61,686 nucleotides of DNA, from the NCBI GenBank assembly GCA_016178055.1, contig JACOUC010000047.1, positions 1 through 61,686 on the forward strand, in the 5' to 3' direction. The stretch is from Chlamydiota bacterium. Lineage in GTDB: Bacteria; Auribacterota; JACPWU01. The notes beneath the pieces were generated by a model, which made no database searches, was not told the DNA's origin, and worked only from the letters and a program-made list of their open reading frames with translations. Shown here piece by piece: positions 9,125 through 15,808 of this stretch; positions within the stretch are counted from its first letter, which is position 1, and every line of letters starts with the position of its first letter. The translations under genes and the position numbers were made by a program.

Positions 9125-9468
9125 TGGCCTTTTGTTTCGGCTTTACAATGTTCTTTTTTCGTTCTTTAAAATTCAATGAACTAATGCACCGCCCGCTTGG
9201 GCGGGCTGCGTTTGTGGTGTTTGCACCCGTTTCGCCTCACTGTCGTTCGGCTTCACTCCACGCTCGCTGGGTCGCTCGCTAAAGCGGTAATGCAAGGGTT
9301 CGATTCGGCTTTTCGTGTTTAGCGAATTTTGGGTGGGGGCAAAATTCGCTAAACACTTTGCGTCCTCTTCCTCGCAAAAATCCTAAATAAAAAAGCATGC
9401 CCTGAGTGAAGTCGAAGGGTCCTTTTTATATTGCGGCGGCCAAAAAATTTTTAAAAGGTATTTGATTT
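9122..9468 (+). repeat. Left arm of a ~345-bp inverted repeat
   Basis: Matches the reverse complement of about 11558-11904 with roughly a dozen differences (about 97 percent by hand alignment). Contains a hairpin with a 16-bp stem (9315-9330 with 9341-9356) and a short GC-rich hairpin near 9190. The two arms enclose the Fic/RDD/PH module. Confidence 0.9.
9315..9356. repeat. Hairpin with 16-bp stem inside the left arm
   Basis: A perfect 16-bp stem with a 10-base loop. In the right arm (about 11672-11713) the same hairpin differs at one base pair, A-T here and G-C there, with both sides changed. Such a compensating change argues that the stem matters. Confidence 0.65.
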
Positions 9469-9568
9469 AAAAATCCTCTTCATCCGTTAGTAACAACTAC
9501 TCATTCTCCGAGGAATCACCAAAATACTTGGCTATTTCGATAACATATCATTTATTGCCTCTTAAGCG

Positions 9569-9614
9569 TGTCGCAGTAACATGTCACAGTATGTCACAGT
9601 AGAGTGTCACAGTA
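9569..9614. repeat. Four 10-bp direct repeats (TGTCRCAGTA)
   Basis: Copies begin at 9569, 9582, 9592 and 9605, giving steps of 13, 10 and 13 bp. They lie at and just beyond the stop codon of the Fic gene. They could be a binding-site array or a slipped repeat. Confidence 0.65.
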
Positions 9615-10656
9615 AAACATAGTGCTTGGTGGGGTCCGTCGGGCTTTTTGCCACGATTTTGACAATCTTTTTTTCAACCAATTCTTCCAAATCCCGTTGA
9701 GCCGTGCGCCGGATACAAGAGGCGACAGACTGATATTCATTAACGGAGAGCCTGTCTTTAATAATAAGGTGCTTAACAGCTTTCTCCTGACGCTTACTCA
9801 GCCCGATCTTCTTAATCTTTTGAAGCTGGCTGTCCTGCTTAATCAACTGCTCGCCTTTAGCCTGAATCTCAGTCATCTGTGAACGCAAGCCGTCAACGAA
9901 ATACTCAAGCCACGTGGTCATGTTCATGTTATTCTTGCGGACGGTCTGAATGGCCTGATAATAGTTCGGCCGATCTTTATCGTAATACTCCGAAATGGTA
10001 AAGAGCCGTTTAAAATCATAGCCGGTCTTGTAGAGGATAAGCGTTGAAAGGAGCCGGGCTGTTCTGCCGTTACCGTCAATGAACGGATGAATATGTACAA
10101 GTTGAAATTGAGCGATACCGGCCACAAGGATAGGAGATGCGTCCTCTGCCTTGTTAATCCACTCTGTAAACTCCCGCATGAGATGCGGAACCTCTAAGGG
10201 CGCAGGTGGAGTATAAACTACCTCACGTGTGCGGGAATTAACGACATAGTTTTGAATCTTTCTGTAATTGCCAGGATCTGCGTTTTCACCCCGGACGCCT
10301 TTAACCAGAATCTTGTGAACCTCACGGACAATACCTTCTGAAACCGGATCATCCTTACCGAGATATCTCGAAATAAAATCCATTGCCTTCTTGTAATTCA
10401 AAAGCTCTTTTTCATCATCACGGCTGACGCCTTTAACCTTTTTGCCTTCCAAGATGCTCTTGGCCTGCTCAAGGCTTAGGGCCGTACCTTCAATGTGCGT
10501 GGAATGGTGCGACTCAAGAATAAGCGCCTTTTTCTGCATATCGGCGATCCAGTCATCCTTGAGCTTTACCGCATCCAGAAACCCCCGCACCCGCTCAATC
10601 TCTACAAGCGCCTTGTTGATCTTCGGTGTTATGGTATATTCCGAGTTAAATGCCAT
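9607..10656 (-). CDS. Fic family protein (AMPylase-type)
   Basis: 349 residues. Fic enzymes usually transfer AMP to a hydroxyl side chain of a target protein. The active-site loop is HPFIDGNGRTAR near residue 197. An autoinhibitory helix of the (S/T)xxxE(G/N) type is seen upstream as STHIEG near residue 56, which places it in class II with the inhibitor inside the same chain. The C-terminal part (about 280-349) looks like a winged helix (KRQEKAVKHLI ... SCIRRTAQRDLEELVEKKIV), suggesting DNA binding or autoregulation. It is the only complete enzyme between the inverted arms. Confidence 0.93.
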   Translation of the reverse strand: MAFNSEYTITPKINKALVEIERVRGFLDAVKLKDDWIADMQKKALILESHHSTHIEGTALSLEQAKSILEGKKVKGVSRDDEKELLNYKKAMDFISRYLGKDDPVSEGIVREVHKILVKGVRGENADPGNYRKIQNYVVNSRTREVVYTPPAPLEVPHLMREFTEWINKAEDASPILVAGIAQFQLVHIHPFIDGNGRTARLLSTLILYKTGYDFKRLFTISEYYDKDRPNYYQAIQTVRKNNMNMTTWLEYFVDGLRSQMTEIQAKGEQLIKQDSQLQKIKKIGLSKRQEKAVKHLIIKDRLSVNEYQSVASCIRRTAQRDLEELVEKKIVKIVAKSPTDPTKHYVLL

Positions 10657-10714
10657 TTTCTATTTAGTATCCTTTTTATAATGCTTACCATCCGTGGTAT
10701 ACGGATAATTATAC

Positions 10715-11035
10715 TCAAAATAGGATGACCGAATATCTCAAAAATGACTGGGGCAAATTTAGAAATGACCCGTCTAAACGTAATACTTGAATCTTAAGCA
10801 ATCTCTTTACAAGACTCTGACCTTGCCCAATTCCGCTTTGCAAAATACCTGTATACAGAAAAGTAATAACTAAACCTAACCACAGTCCATTTTCTCCCAT
10901 TTTGTAGAACATACTCCCTAATGGAAGAGATAAAACAAAACCAAGCGCCCCGAGAAATATCGCATCTAAAGAATCTGAAAATAATCGTATCCAAAAACCT
11001 ACAACTATTTTCTTTTCATTCATTTTGACCTCCAT
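10715..11035 (-). CDS. RDD family membrane protein, probably shortened
   Basis: 106 residues. Starts FWIRLFSDSLDAIFLGALGF, with two further hydrophobic stretches and GQSLVKRLLKIQVL, which fits the RDD family. Members have three membrane helices and are usually somewhat longer; here the third helix is cut at RYSVILF. Its ATG overlaps the end of the broken PH-domain gene. Function unknown; members have been linked to ion transport. Possibly non-functional. Confidence 0.6.
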   Translation of the reverse strand: MEVKMNEKKIVVGFWIRLFSDSLDAIFLGALGFVLSLPLGSMFYKMGENGLWLGLVITFLYTGILQSGIGQGQSLVKRLLKIQVLRLDGSFLNLPQSFLRYSVILF

Positions 11036-11450
11036 TATTTCATCCTTAATTCCATAACCAGATTATACACCCTATCTGCTTCTTTAATATCATAGAAGGT
11101 CGGCACATCTTGGCCGTAAAAAGAACCAAAAAATCCATACCCGTATTTCCATACATTGATGCCATCATATTCGAACTGCCGAAACGTACTGTCCCAATAC
11201 CATTTGCCCGATTGACTTATTAACGCTTGAAATCCTATCAATAAATTCAGCCTGAATATTTCGTCCCATTGCTTCTGTCAGCACAATAACCCTCTTATCG
11301 GTTATGGGTTGATGGCATAATAAGTTTTCTTCTTTTTAAAATTTTTCCATAAAAACCGCCCAAAGATAAAATATAAACCCATTAAAACAAAAGGTATGCC
11401 GAATAAAGCAAAAAATACAGGGGCGCCTTCACCTGAACAGATGACATGTC
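11035..11450 (-). pseudogene. Decayed bacterial PH-domain membrane protein
   Basis: Reading the minus strand in pieces gives GAPVFFALFGIPFVLMGLYF (a membrane helix), then KTYYAI, a shift, then TDKRVIVLTEAMGRNIQAEF, another shift, then EYDGINVWKYGYGFFGSFYG and FYDIKEADRVYNLVMEL. The order fits a bPH_2-type protein (YaiTdkRvi... Fy.I.ea..vy.li). At least two frameshifts interrupt it, one looking like an 8-bp insertion near 11300-11310. The last part stays open as 68 codons. The 5' limit is approximate. Confidence 0.6.
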
Positions 11451-11505
11451 TGGAATTGATCGGACCGACTCAAAGACGGTGCTGAGTGGGTCTAAGATTC
11501 GGCTT

Positions 11506-11541
11506 CCCCGCTTGCAGCTCAATATAAAGCTGCAAGCGGGG
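11506..11541. repeat. Hairpin with perfect 14-bp GC-rich stem
   Basis: 11506-11519 is the exact reverse complement of 11528-11541, with an 8-base loop. It lies between the PH pseudogene and the right inverted arm. No T-run follows on either strand. Confidence 0.5.
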
Positions 11542-11557
11542 GCGGACTCGACCGAGC

Positions 11558-11904
11558 AAAAATCAAATACCTTTTAGAAATTTTTTGGCCGCCGCAATAT
11601 AAAAAGGACCCTTCGACTTCACTCAGGGCATGCTTTTTTATTTAGGATTTTTGCGAGGAAGAGGACGCAAAGTGTTTGGCGAATTTTGCCCCCACCCAAA
11701 ATTCGCCAAACACGAAAAGCCGAATCGAACCCTTGCATTAGCGCTTTAGCGAGCGGCCCAGCGAGCGTGGAGTGAAGCGGAACGACAGTGAGGCGAACGG
11801 TACATACACCACAAACGCAGCCCGCCCAAGCGGGCGGTGCATTAGTTCATTGAATTTTAAAGAACGAAAAAAGAACATTGTAAAGCCGAAACAAAAGGCC
11901 AGCC
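11558..11904 (-). repeat. Right arm of the ~345-bp inverted repeat
   Basis: Reverse complement of 9122-9468. Its outer end is the Gly-12 codon of the duplicated miaB start, so the arm is the true right end of the integrated element. The hairpin equivalent to 9315-9356 is present with one compensated base pair. Confidence 0.9.
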
Positions 11905-11937
11905 ATAGGTTTTAACATAAAATGTTTTTGGATTCAT
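11857..11937 (-). pseudogene. Cut-off miaB start left at the element's far end
   Basis: Twelve miaB codons (MNPKTFYVKTYG) run into the element arm as 14 further codons and a TAA. This is what remains behind the former miaB promoter region after insertion. The 26-codon frame has no expected function. Confidence 0.75.
11900..11937. repeat. attR-like 38-bp direct repeat (miaB codons 1-12)
   Basis: Exact copy of 6307-6344. To its right lies the DNA that presumably stood upstream of miaB before the insertion. Confidence 0.85.
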
Positions 11938-12143
11938 GAACACGGCCCAGAACTATTTATCTCTGTTTTATCCGCTATTTATGGCACAGTTCTTGCCCCT
12001 TGCCAAGGGCAATTTTATAAGCTTTAGGTGTAAGTAATTGAAAACTCATCTTGTAGCTCTTTTTGATCTCCATCAGGTAGAGAGAGGTCCCAGCTATGGT
12101 ATAATGGATTTGGTAGAAAATACAGTGGGTAAAGGAGGCTTTT
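11938..12143. other. Former upstream region of miaB and leader of the next gene
   Basis: On the minus strand this is where the original promoter of miaB-mutS-mutL should be. An interrupted inverted repeat (ttgccc ... gggcaa, near 11995-12015) is visible, but no confident minus-strand promoter. On the plus strand an extended -10 box lies at 12097-12105. Confidence 0.45.
12097..12105 (+). promoter_or_regulatory. Extended -10 promoter element
   Basis: TGGTATAAT, a perfect extended -10 (TGn plus TATAAT), 39 bp before the start of the secreted Tyr/His-rich protein. No good -35 box is seen, as is common with extended -10 promoters. Confidence 0.5.
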
Positions 12144-12476
12144 ATGAGGAAAATCTTATTGGCTTTTACGTTTTTGTTCTCAACTTTGGTATTAGCATTT
12201 CCACCTCAACTACTGGCTTATCATGACGACTATTACTACGATCCCTACTACGACCCCTATGACTATTACTATTATCCTCACCACCACCATGGGGTTTATA
12301 GCACAGGCTCTTACTTTAACCCATATGCAGCCTACTCAGGAGCCCATGAGTATGGGGGAGGAGAACATGTGCCGACGGGAAGTGTCGCAAGTCCCTACGT
12401 CCACGGACTCCATCATGGTTATCACTACAGTCCAGAACAAGGGTGGCATTTAGGAACACATGAGGGACATGAATAA
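12144..12476 (+). CDS. Secreted Tyr/His/Gly-rich small protein
   Basis: 110 residues with a signal peptide (RKILLAFTFLFSTLVLA, cut near residue 25). The mature part is dominated by tyrosine, histidine, aspartate and proline: a DDYYYDPYYDPYDYYYYP run, an HHHH cluster, and later HGLHHGYHYSPEQGWH. No known domain. The many His and Asp residues could bind metal; that is inference. A strong RBS (AAAGGAGG) stands seven bases before the ATG and an extended -10 lies upstream, so it is probably well expressed. Confidence 0.75.
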   Translation: MRKILLAFTFLFSTLVLAFPPQLLAYHDDYYYDPYYDPYDYYYYPHHHHGVYSTGSYFNPYAAYSGAHEYGGGEHVPTGSVASPYVHGLHHGYHYSPEQGWHLGTHEGHE

Positions 12477-12535
12477 AAATCAAAATCCAAAAATCAAACA
12501 TCAAAATGACAATGTAAAACTTAAAATGTCTCCCT
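12476..12535. repeat. Word-type intergenic repeat (ATCAAAATCC/ATCAAACATC)
   Basis: The string of near-repeats (aaaatcaaaatccaaaaatcaaacatcaaaatgacaa...) recurs at 55915-56050 and 59268-59390. It sits just after a stop codon. Confidence 0.5.
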
Positions 12536-12537
12536 CT

Positions 12538-12669
12538 TCACGCAACAGATGCAATTTGAGTCGATGAAGTAGGCTGACTTGCTTTTTTAAGGCGGATCAT
12601 CTTCGCTTTTCTTTTTAAGCGGGCTTTTGTTTTCTTGCGTTTAATGCGCCGATTGTACTGACGTCCCAT
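12538..12669 (-). CDS. Very small Lys/Arg-rich protein
   Basis: 43 residues: starts MGRQYNRRIKRKKTKARLKR and ends in a Ser/Thr/Ala tail. About 40 percent of residues are Lys or Arg. The start has a good RBS (AAGGAG, about 8 bases before ATG). It has the look of a ribosome- or nucleic-acid-associated basic protein; similar small proteins beginning GRQYN are, to my recollection, found in Verrucomicrobia-type bacteria. Function unknown. It lies alone between a secreted-protein gene and fmt. Confidence 0.7.
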   Translation of the reverse strand: MGRQYNRRIKRKKTKARLKRKAKMIRLKKASQPTSSTQIASVA

Positions 12670-13020
12670 ATATTTTCTCCTTAATTTACGCTAAGAAACT
12701 AGCAGATTCGAAAAATACACACAAGGTTATTCATCCCCCCACCTATTCTACCCATGGCCATGGAGCCATTTTGAAAGTCAGTGTCTCGGATAAAGAGTAT
12801 TTTGAAATGTAATGGTAAAAGACGGAATAGGTGGGGGGATCAATCTCTCACTCTCTACTCTTCCCAATCTTTGCCCAATATCCACCGCCAGATCCTCCCG
12901 CCTGAAAAGTTTTTTTCTGATTGATAAGCTGAAGTGAAGAACCCATTTTTAGCTTGGGTTTCTCATCAGATTTCGTAGCTAGACTTCGACGAATTTCAGT
13001 CCCCTTTTTTCTTCAATGCG
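12670..13020. other. Intergenic region between fmt and the small basic gene
   Basis: Holds one long inverted repeat (12733-12840, separate entry). Apart from this and the leader of the small basic gene I see nothing. Confidence 0.5.
12733..12840. repeat. Inverted-repeat-bounded 108-bp unit
   Basis: A perfect 16-bp inverted repeat, 12733-12748 with 12825-12840, encloses 76 bp containing ccatggccatgg. It has the form of a small non-autonomous transposable unit or remnant. No target duplication could be fixed by eye. Confidence 0.55.
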
Positions 13021-13959
13021 TCAAGTCCCAAATTTTGCCCCAACCGGTAGTGAATGCCCCCTTAAAAATTCTTGAGCGTTCATCCGACGAGATCCTTCCA
13101 TTTGGACTTTCTCAAGCCACAAAGTCCCATCAGCAGTGGCAACAAAAAAACCCTTGGAATCTGTTCCCAGAACTTTTCCAGGCTCCTCTGCAATATGTGC
13201 TTCAACTCGCGCTTTAAAAATTCTTAATTCTAAACGTTTCCCACGCCACTCAAAATAAGTAAAAGCGACAGGCCAAGGAATTAATCCACGCACCTGATTG
13301 AAAATGATATGGGCGGGTATATTCCAATCAATTTCTCCCGCTGATTTACTCAATTTAGGAGCGAGGCTTGCTTTTCCATGATCTTGAGGAATCCGCGGAG
13401 CTTTTTTATCCAAAACATTTTGAACAGTCTCCTGAAGAAGTTGAATTCCAGTGGGAATCATTCTTTCAAAAAGAACCTGGGCATCTTCATCAGGAAGAAT
13501 TGAAATTTTCCTTTGGAGAATGATATCTCCGGCATCCATCTCCTTTGTAAGATAAAAGGTTGTCCATCCTGTTTCCGTTTCACCCTTCATCACCGCCCAT
13601 TGAACAGGGGTTGCTCCTCGATACTTTGGAAGAAGGGACGAATGCAAATTGACGCAGCCTAAAGGGGGAATTTTTAAAACTTCTTCTGTTAAAAAACCTC
13701 CATAGGCTACCACGACAATCAAATCTGGGGCGATCTGTCTCAATCGTTCAACAAAAAATTGATCTCTCATTTTAAGAGGCTGTAAAACTTCAATCCCCTC
13801 TTTCTCGGCAATAACTTTCACAGGAGAAGGCGTCACCTGAAGCCCCCTGCCTCGTGGACGATCCGGCTGGGTTACGGCCACCTCAACGGGAAAATGAGAA
13901 AGAAGCCCTTCCAGGCACTGTGCCGCCACCTGAGGCGTCCCCATAAAAATGATTTTCAT
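13021..13959 (-). CDS. fmt: Methionyl-tRNA formyltransferase
   Basis: 312 residues from the ATG at 13959, which has GAGGA seven bases before it. Fmt formylates Met-tRNA for initiation. The N-terminal domain has FMGTPQVAAQCLEGL, the folate site NLHSSLLPKYRGATPVQWA with the catalytic Asn-His, and later TFYLTKEMDAGDI; the C-terminal OB-like domain follows from about residue 205. It stands downstream of def and the DUF1189 gene on the same strand. The def-fmt pairing is the usual one, here with one gene inserted. Confidence 0.96.
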   Translation of the reverse strand: MKIIFMGTPQVAAQCLEGLLSHFPVEVAVTQPDRPRGRGLQVTPSPVKVIAEKEGIEVLQPLKMRDQFFVERLRQIAPDLIVVVAYGGFLTEEVLKIPPLGCVNLHSSLLPKYRGATPVQWAVMKGETETGWTTFYLTKEMDAGDIILQRKISILPDEDAQVLFERMIPTGIQLLQETVQNVLDKKAPRIPQDHGKASLAPKLSKSAGEIDWNIPAHIIFNQVRGLIPWPVAFTYFEWRGKRLELRIFKARVEAHIAEEPGKVLGTDSKGFFVATADGTLWLEKVQMEGSRRMNAQEFLRGHSLPVGAKFGT

Positions 13960-14005
13960 TAAAAATCCTCGAGTCAACGACAGCTTTGTTTTTTCTCCTT
14001 ACTTC

Positions 14006-14809
14006 CTACTCTCTACTCCCTACTGCATTCTTAACGCATGCCCTCAAAGCACCCACAAGGAAAAAAATATAGAGAGCATCGCCCACCAGAAGAGACCAGG
14101 AATTAACGTCTGCTAAAGCACTGATAAAAAATGAAAAGAGAAGGACAGGCGTAAATGACACTAAAGCAATTGAAAAACAAGATTTCCAGGAAAGACTTTT
14201 TTTTAGAACCCGAAGACAAACAAATCCTACCGTTCCCCAAAAAACCGCTTCAAGCCCCTTAGAAAGGGTCAATTGTAAAAAAAGAATCACACCCAAAAAA
14301 AGAGGTAAAACCCAGAGAAAGAAATCTCTTGTCTGAATCAAAGTAAAAGGCGAAACGGTTAAAGAAAAATCTTTGGGGTATAAAAGTTCCCGGACCTTTC
14401 CTCCCCCTTTAATCCACAAACGATCTTTTTTGAGAATCAAGGCACTGGAATAAAGAGAGCTATCAACCTTTTCTTCTAAATCAATCGCAAAAGTAAATTT
14501 CTTATCATCAGAGTCATAAACAAATAATTTTTGAGGATGATCCGTTTTGCGATGAATCGTATCAATCAAAGTCACTCCCCCTTCTTCAATTCTAAAAGAA
14601 GGAAGTTTGCGGACCGCCCAATCCGTCCATTCTGTCACTTGAAGGATCAAAAGAGGAAGCTGAACCCACAGAGCTAAAAACGACAACAGAGTTGCACATC
14701 CTAAAAAATAAGAAAAATTTTCTTTGAGGGATCGCTTGAGAAAGGACGGATAGAAATGAAGATCGTAACATGATTTTTGGAAGGTCAAGAAAAAGGAATT
14801 AAACATCAC
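14006..14809 (-). CDS. DUF1189 family membrane protein
   Basis: 267 residues. An N-terminal helix (about 33-57), a soluble middle with FRIEEGGVTLID and KLFVYDSDDKK, and a cluster of hydrophobic helices in the last 110 residues match DUF1189. Function unknown. It overlaps the def stop by four bases (ATGA), so the two are translationally coupled. Confidence 0.8.
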   Translation of the reverse strand: MMFNSFFLTFQKSCYDLHFYPSFLKRSLKENFSYFLGCATLLSFLALWVQLPLLILQVTEWTDWAVRKLPSFRIEEGGVTLIDTIHRKTDHPQKLFVYDSDDKKFTFAIDLEEKVDSSLYSSALILKKDRLWIKGGGKVRELLYPKDFSLTVSPFTLIQTRDFFLWVLPLFLGVILFLQLTLSKGLEAVFWGTVGFVCLRVLKKSLSWKSCFSIALVSFTPVLLFSFFISALADVNSWSLLVGDALYIFFLVGALRACVKNAVGSRE

Positions 14810-15354
14810 AGTAGACTTTCTGTCTTCTCAAGAATACGCTGGGGTTTTTGACCCGATGCAAAGTCCTTTTCAAAACGCCTCAGCTTTCCTGCCATCAAAG
14901 AACGTTCAACGGAACTCAAACGATCAATGAAGAAAATACCATCTAAATGATCCACTTCATGCTGAAGCGCTCGAGCCATCAAACCATCCGCTTCTAGCTC
15001 AAAAGATTTACCCTTAACGTCAAAACCCTCTACCCGCACATGGCTCGGACGAGTTACAGCCGCAGAAATACCAGGAATAGAAAGACACCCTTCCGTTCCC
15101 TTGGAAGAACGCCCGCTCATCTCAAGTTGAGGATTGATGACCACCAAACGAGTTTGAGGCCCTGCTTTTAAATCAATCACTAAAACACGCTCAGAAATTC
15201 CAATTTGAGGAGCAGCAAATCCCACGCCCCCTTCAAGTTCCATCGTCTCAAACATATCTTCAACCAATTGCCTTAAATGACGATCGAACGTTTTCACTTC
15301 TTGGGACTTACGGCGTAAAATAGGATTAGGGTAAAAGCAAATTTCTCTTGTCAT
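14806..15354 (-). CDS. def: Peptide deformylase
   Basis: 182 residues. Removes the formyl group from new proteins. All three metal-site motifs are present: GVGFAAPQIG near residue 42, EGCLSIPG near 88 (cysteine ligand) and QHEVDHLDG near 131 (two histidines and the catalytic glutamate). It heads a def-DUF1189-fmt series. A second, more divergent copy lies at 20302-20808. Confidence 0.96.
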   Translation of the reverse strand: MTREICFYPNPILRRKSQEVKTFDRHLRQLVEDMFETMELEGGVGFAAPQIGISERVLVIDLKAGPQTRLVVINPQLEMSGRSSKGTEGCLSIPGISAAVTRPSHVRVEGFDVKGKSFELEADGLMARALQHEVDHLDGIFFIDRLSSVERSLMAGKLRRFEKDFASGQKPQRILEKTESLL

Positions 15355-15487
15355 AAAAACATTTTATCATAATTCGTCTAGCAGGCACTAGTTTAAACGT
15401 CTGACCTTGTGGTATAGATCCTTCTCAAAACAATCGTCGTAGACAAAAGAGACCCATTTGATATATTGATTGCAGTGAGGGTAAGAA

Positions 15488-15808
15488 ATGGCAAAAAAAG
15501 GGTTTCCTGAGACTCAGCATAGAGGAAAAGAAATTATAAATCGTGTCTGCCATATACTCTTAAAGTATCTGGCCATAAAGAAAATTATTCTCTTTGGATC
15601 CAGAGGGAAAGGAACGGCTCATCTCGGATCTGATTTTGATTTTGCTGTCGACACAACAAAGCCGGGTTCCCCCGTTGAAATGAAAATAATGGAGGAAATA
15701 GAAGAAGTGGCCGGCCTCCATCAGGTGGATATTATTTACTTAAGAGATGTAGAGAAGGATTTCAAAAAAATTGTGTTAAAAACAGGTCGTGTGATCTATG
15801 AAAGATGA
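15488..15808 (+). CDS. MNT-type minimal nucleotidyltransferase (antitoxin-like)
   Basis: 106 residues. The signature GSRGKGTAHLGSDFDFAVD near residue 38 is the polymerase-beta-type nucleotidyltransferase motif, with a third acidic residue later (HQVDIIYL). It overlaps the next gene by 11 bp. Such pairs act as HEPN/MNT toxin-antitoxin modules, in which MNT adds AMP to the HEPN toxin. The start is preceded by a GAGGG-type RBS. Confidence 0.85.
   Translation: MAKKGFPETQHRGKEIINRVCHILLKYLAIKKIILFGSRGKGTAHLGSDFDFAVDTTKPGSPVEMKIMEEIEEVAGLHQVDIIYLRDVEKDFKKIVLKTGRVIYER

Larger units (their letters stand above)
9005..9606. other. Non-coding stretch of the element: inverted-repeat arm and flanks
   Basis: Contains the leader of the 266-residue gene (9005-9097), a short MiaB-like fragment (9098-9124), the left inverted arm (9122-9468), about 100 bp without visible features, and four 10-bp direct repeats (9569-9614). 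Confidence 0.6.
6345..11899. mobile_element. 5.6-kb integrative element inserted in the 5' end of miaB
   Basis: Bounded by a perfect 38-bp direct repeat. It carries, from the miaB side, a DUF2283 gene, a large serine recombinase (frameshifted), an unknown 266-residue protein, then a module between two long inverted arms containing Fic, RDD and a broken PH-domain gene. The recombinase sits next to one end, as usual for integrases. No structural phage, replication or conjugation genes are seen, so it resembles a small genomic island or decayed element. Its insertion detaches miaB-mutS-mutL from the original upstream DNA, which now starts at 11938. Confidence 0.85.

Noticed and set aside
8984-9169. 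61-codon plus-strand frame ending in WPFVSALQCSFFVL
   Set aside because: Not a gene on its own: it overlaps the leader of the 266-residue gene. Kept only as evidence for a MiaB-like fragment joined to the arm.
6345-11899. Complete prophage or conjugative element
   Set aside because: No capsid, terminase, replication, relaxase or secretion genes; only an integrase and cargo.
12038-12226. 62-codon plus-strand frame before the secreted protein
   Set aside because: No RBS, it contains the promoter box and overlaps the start of the real gene.
12223-12453. Thr/Met-rich plus-strand frame
   Set aside because: It is the shadow of the Tyr/His-rich gene (12144-12476) in another frame; that gene has the RBS and signal peptide.
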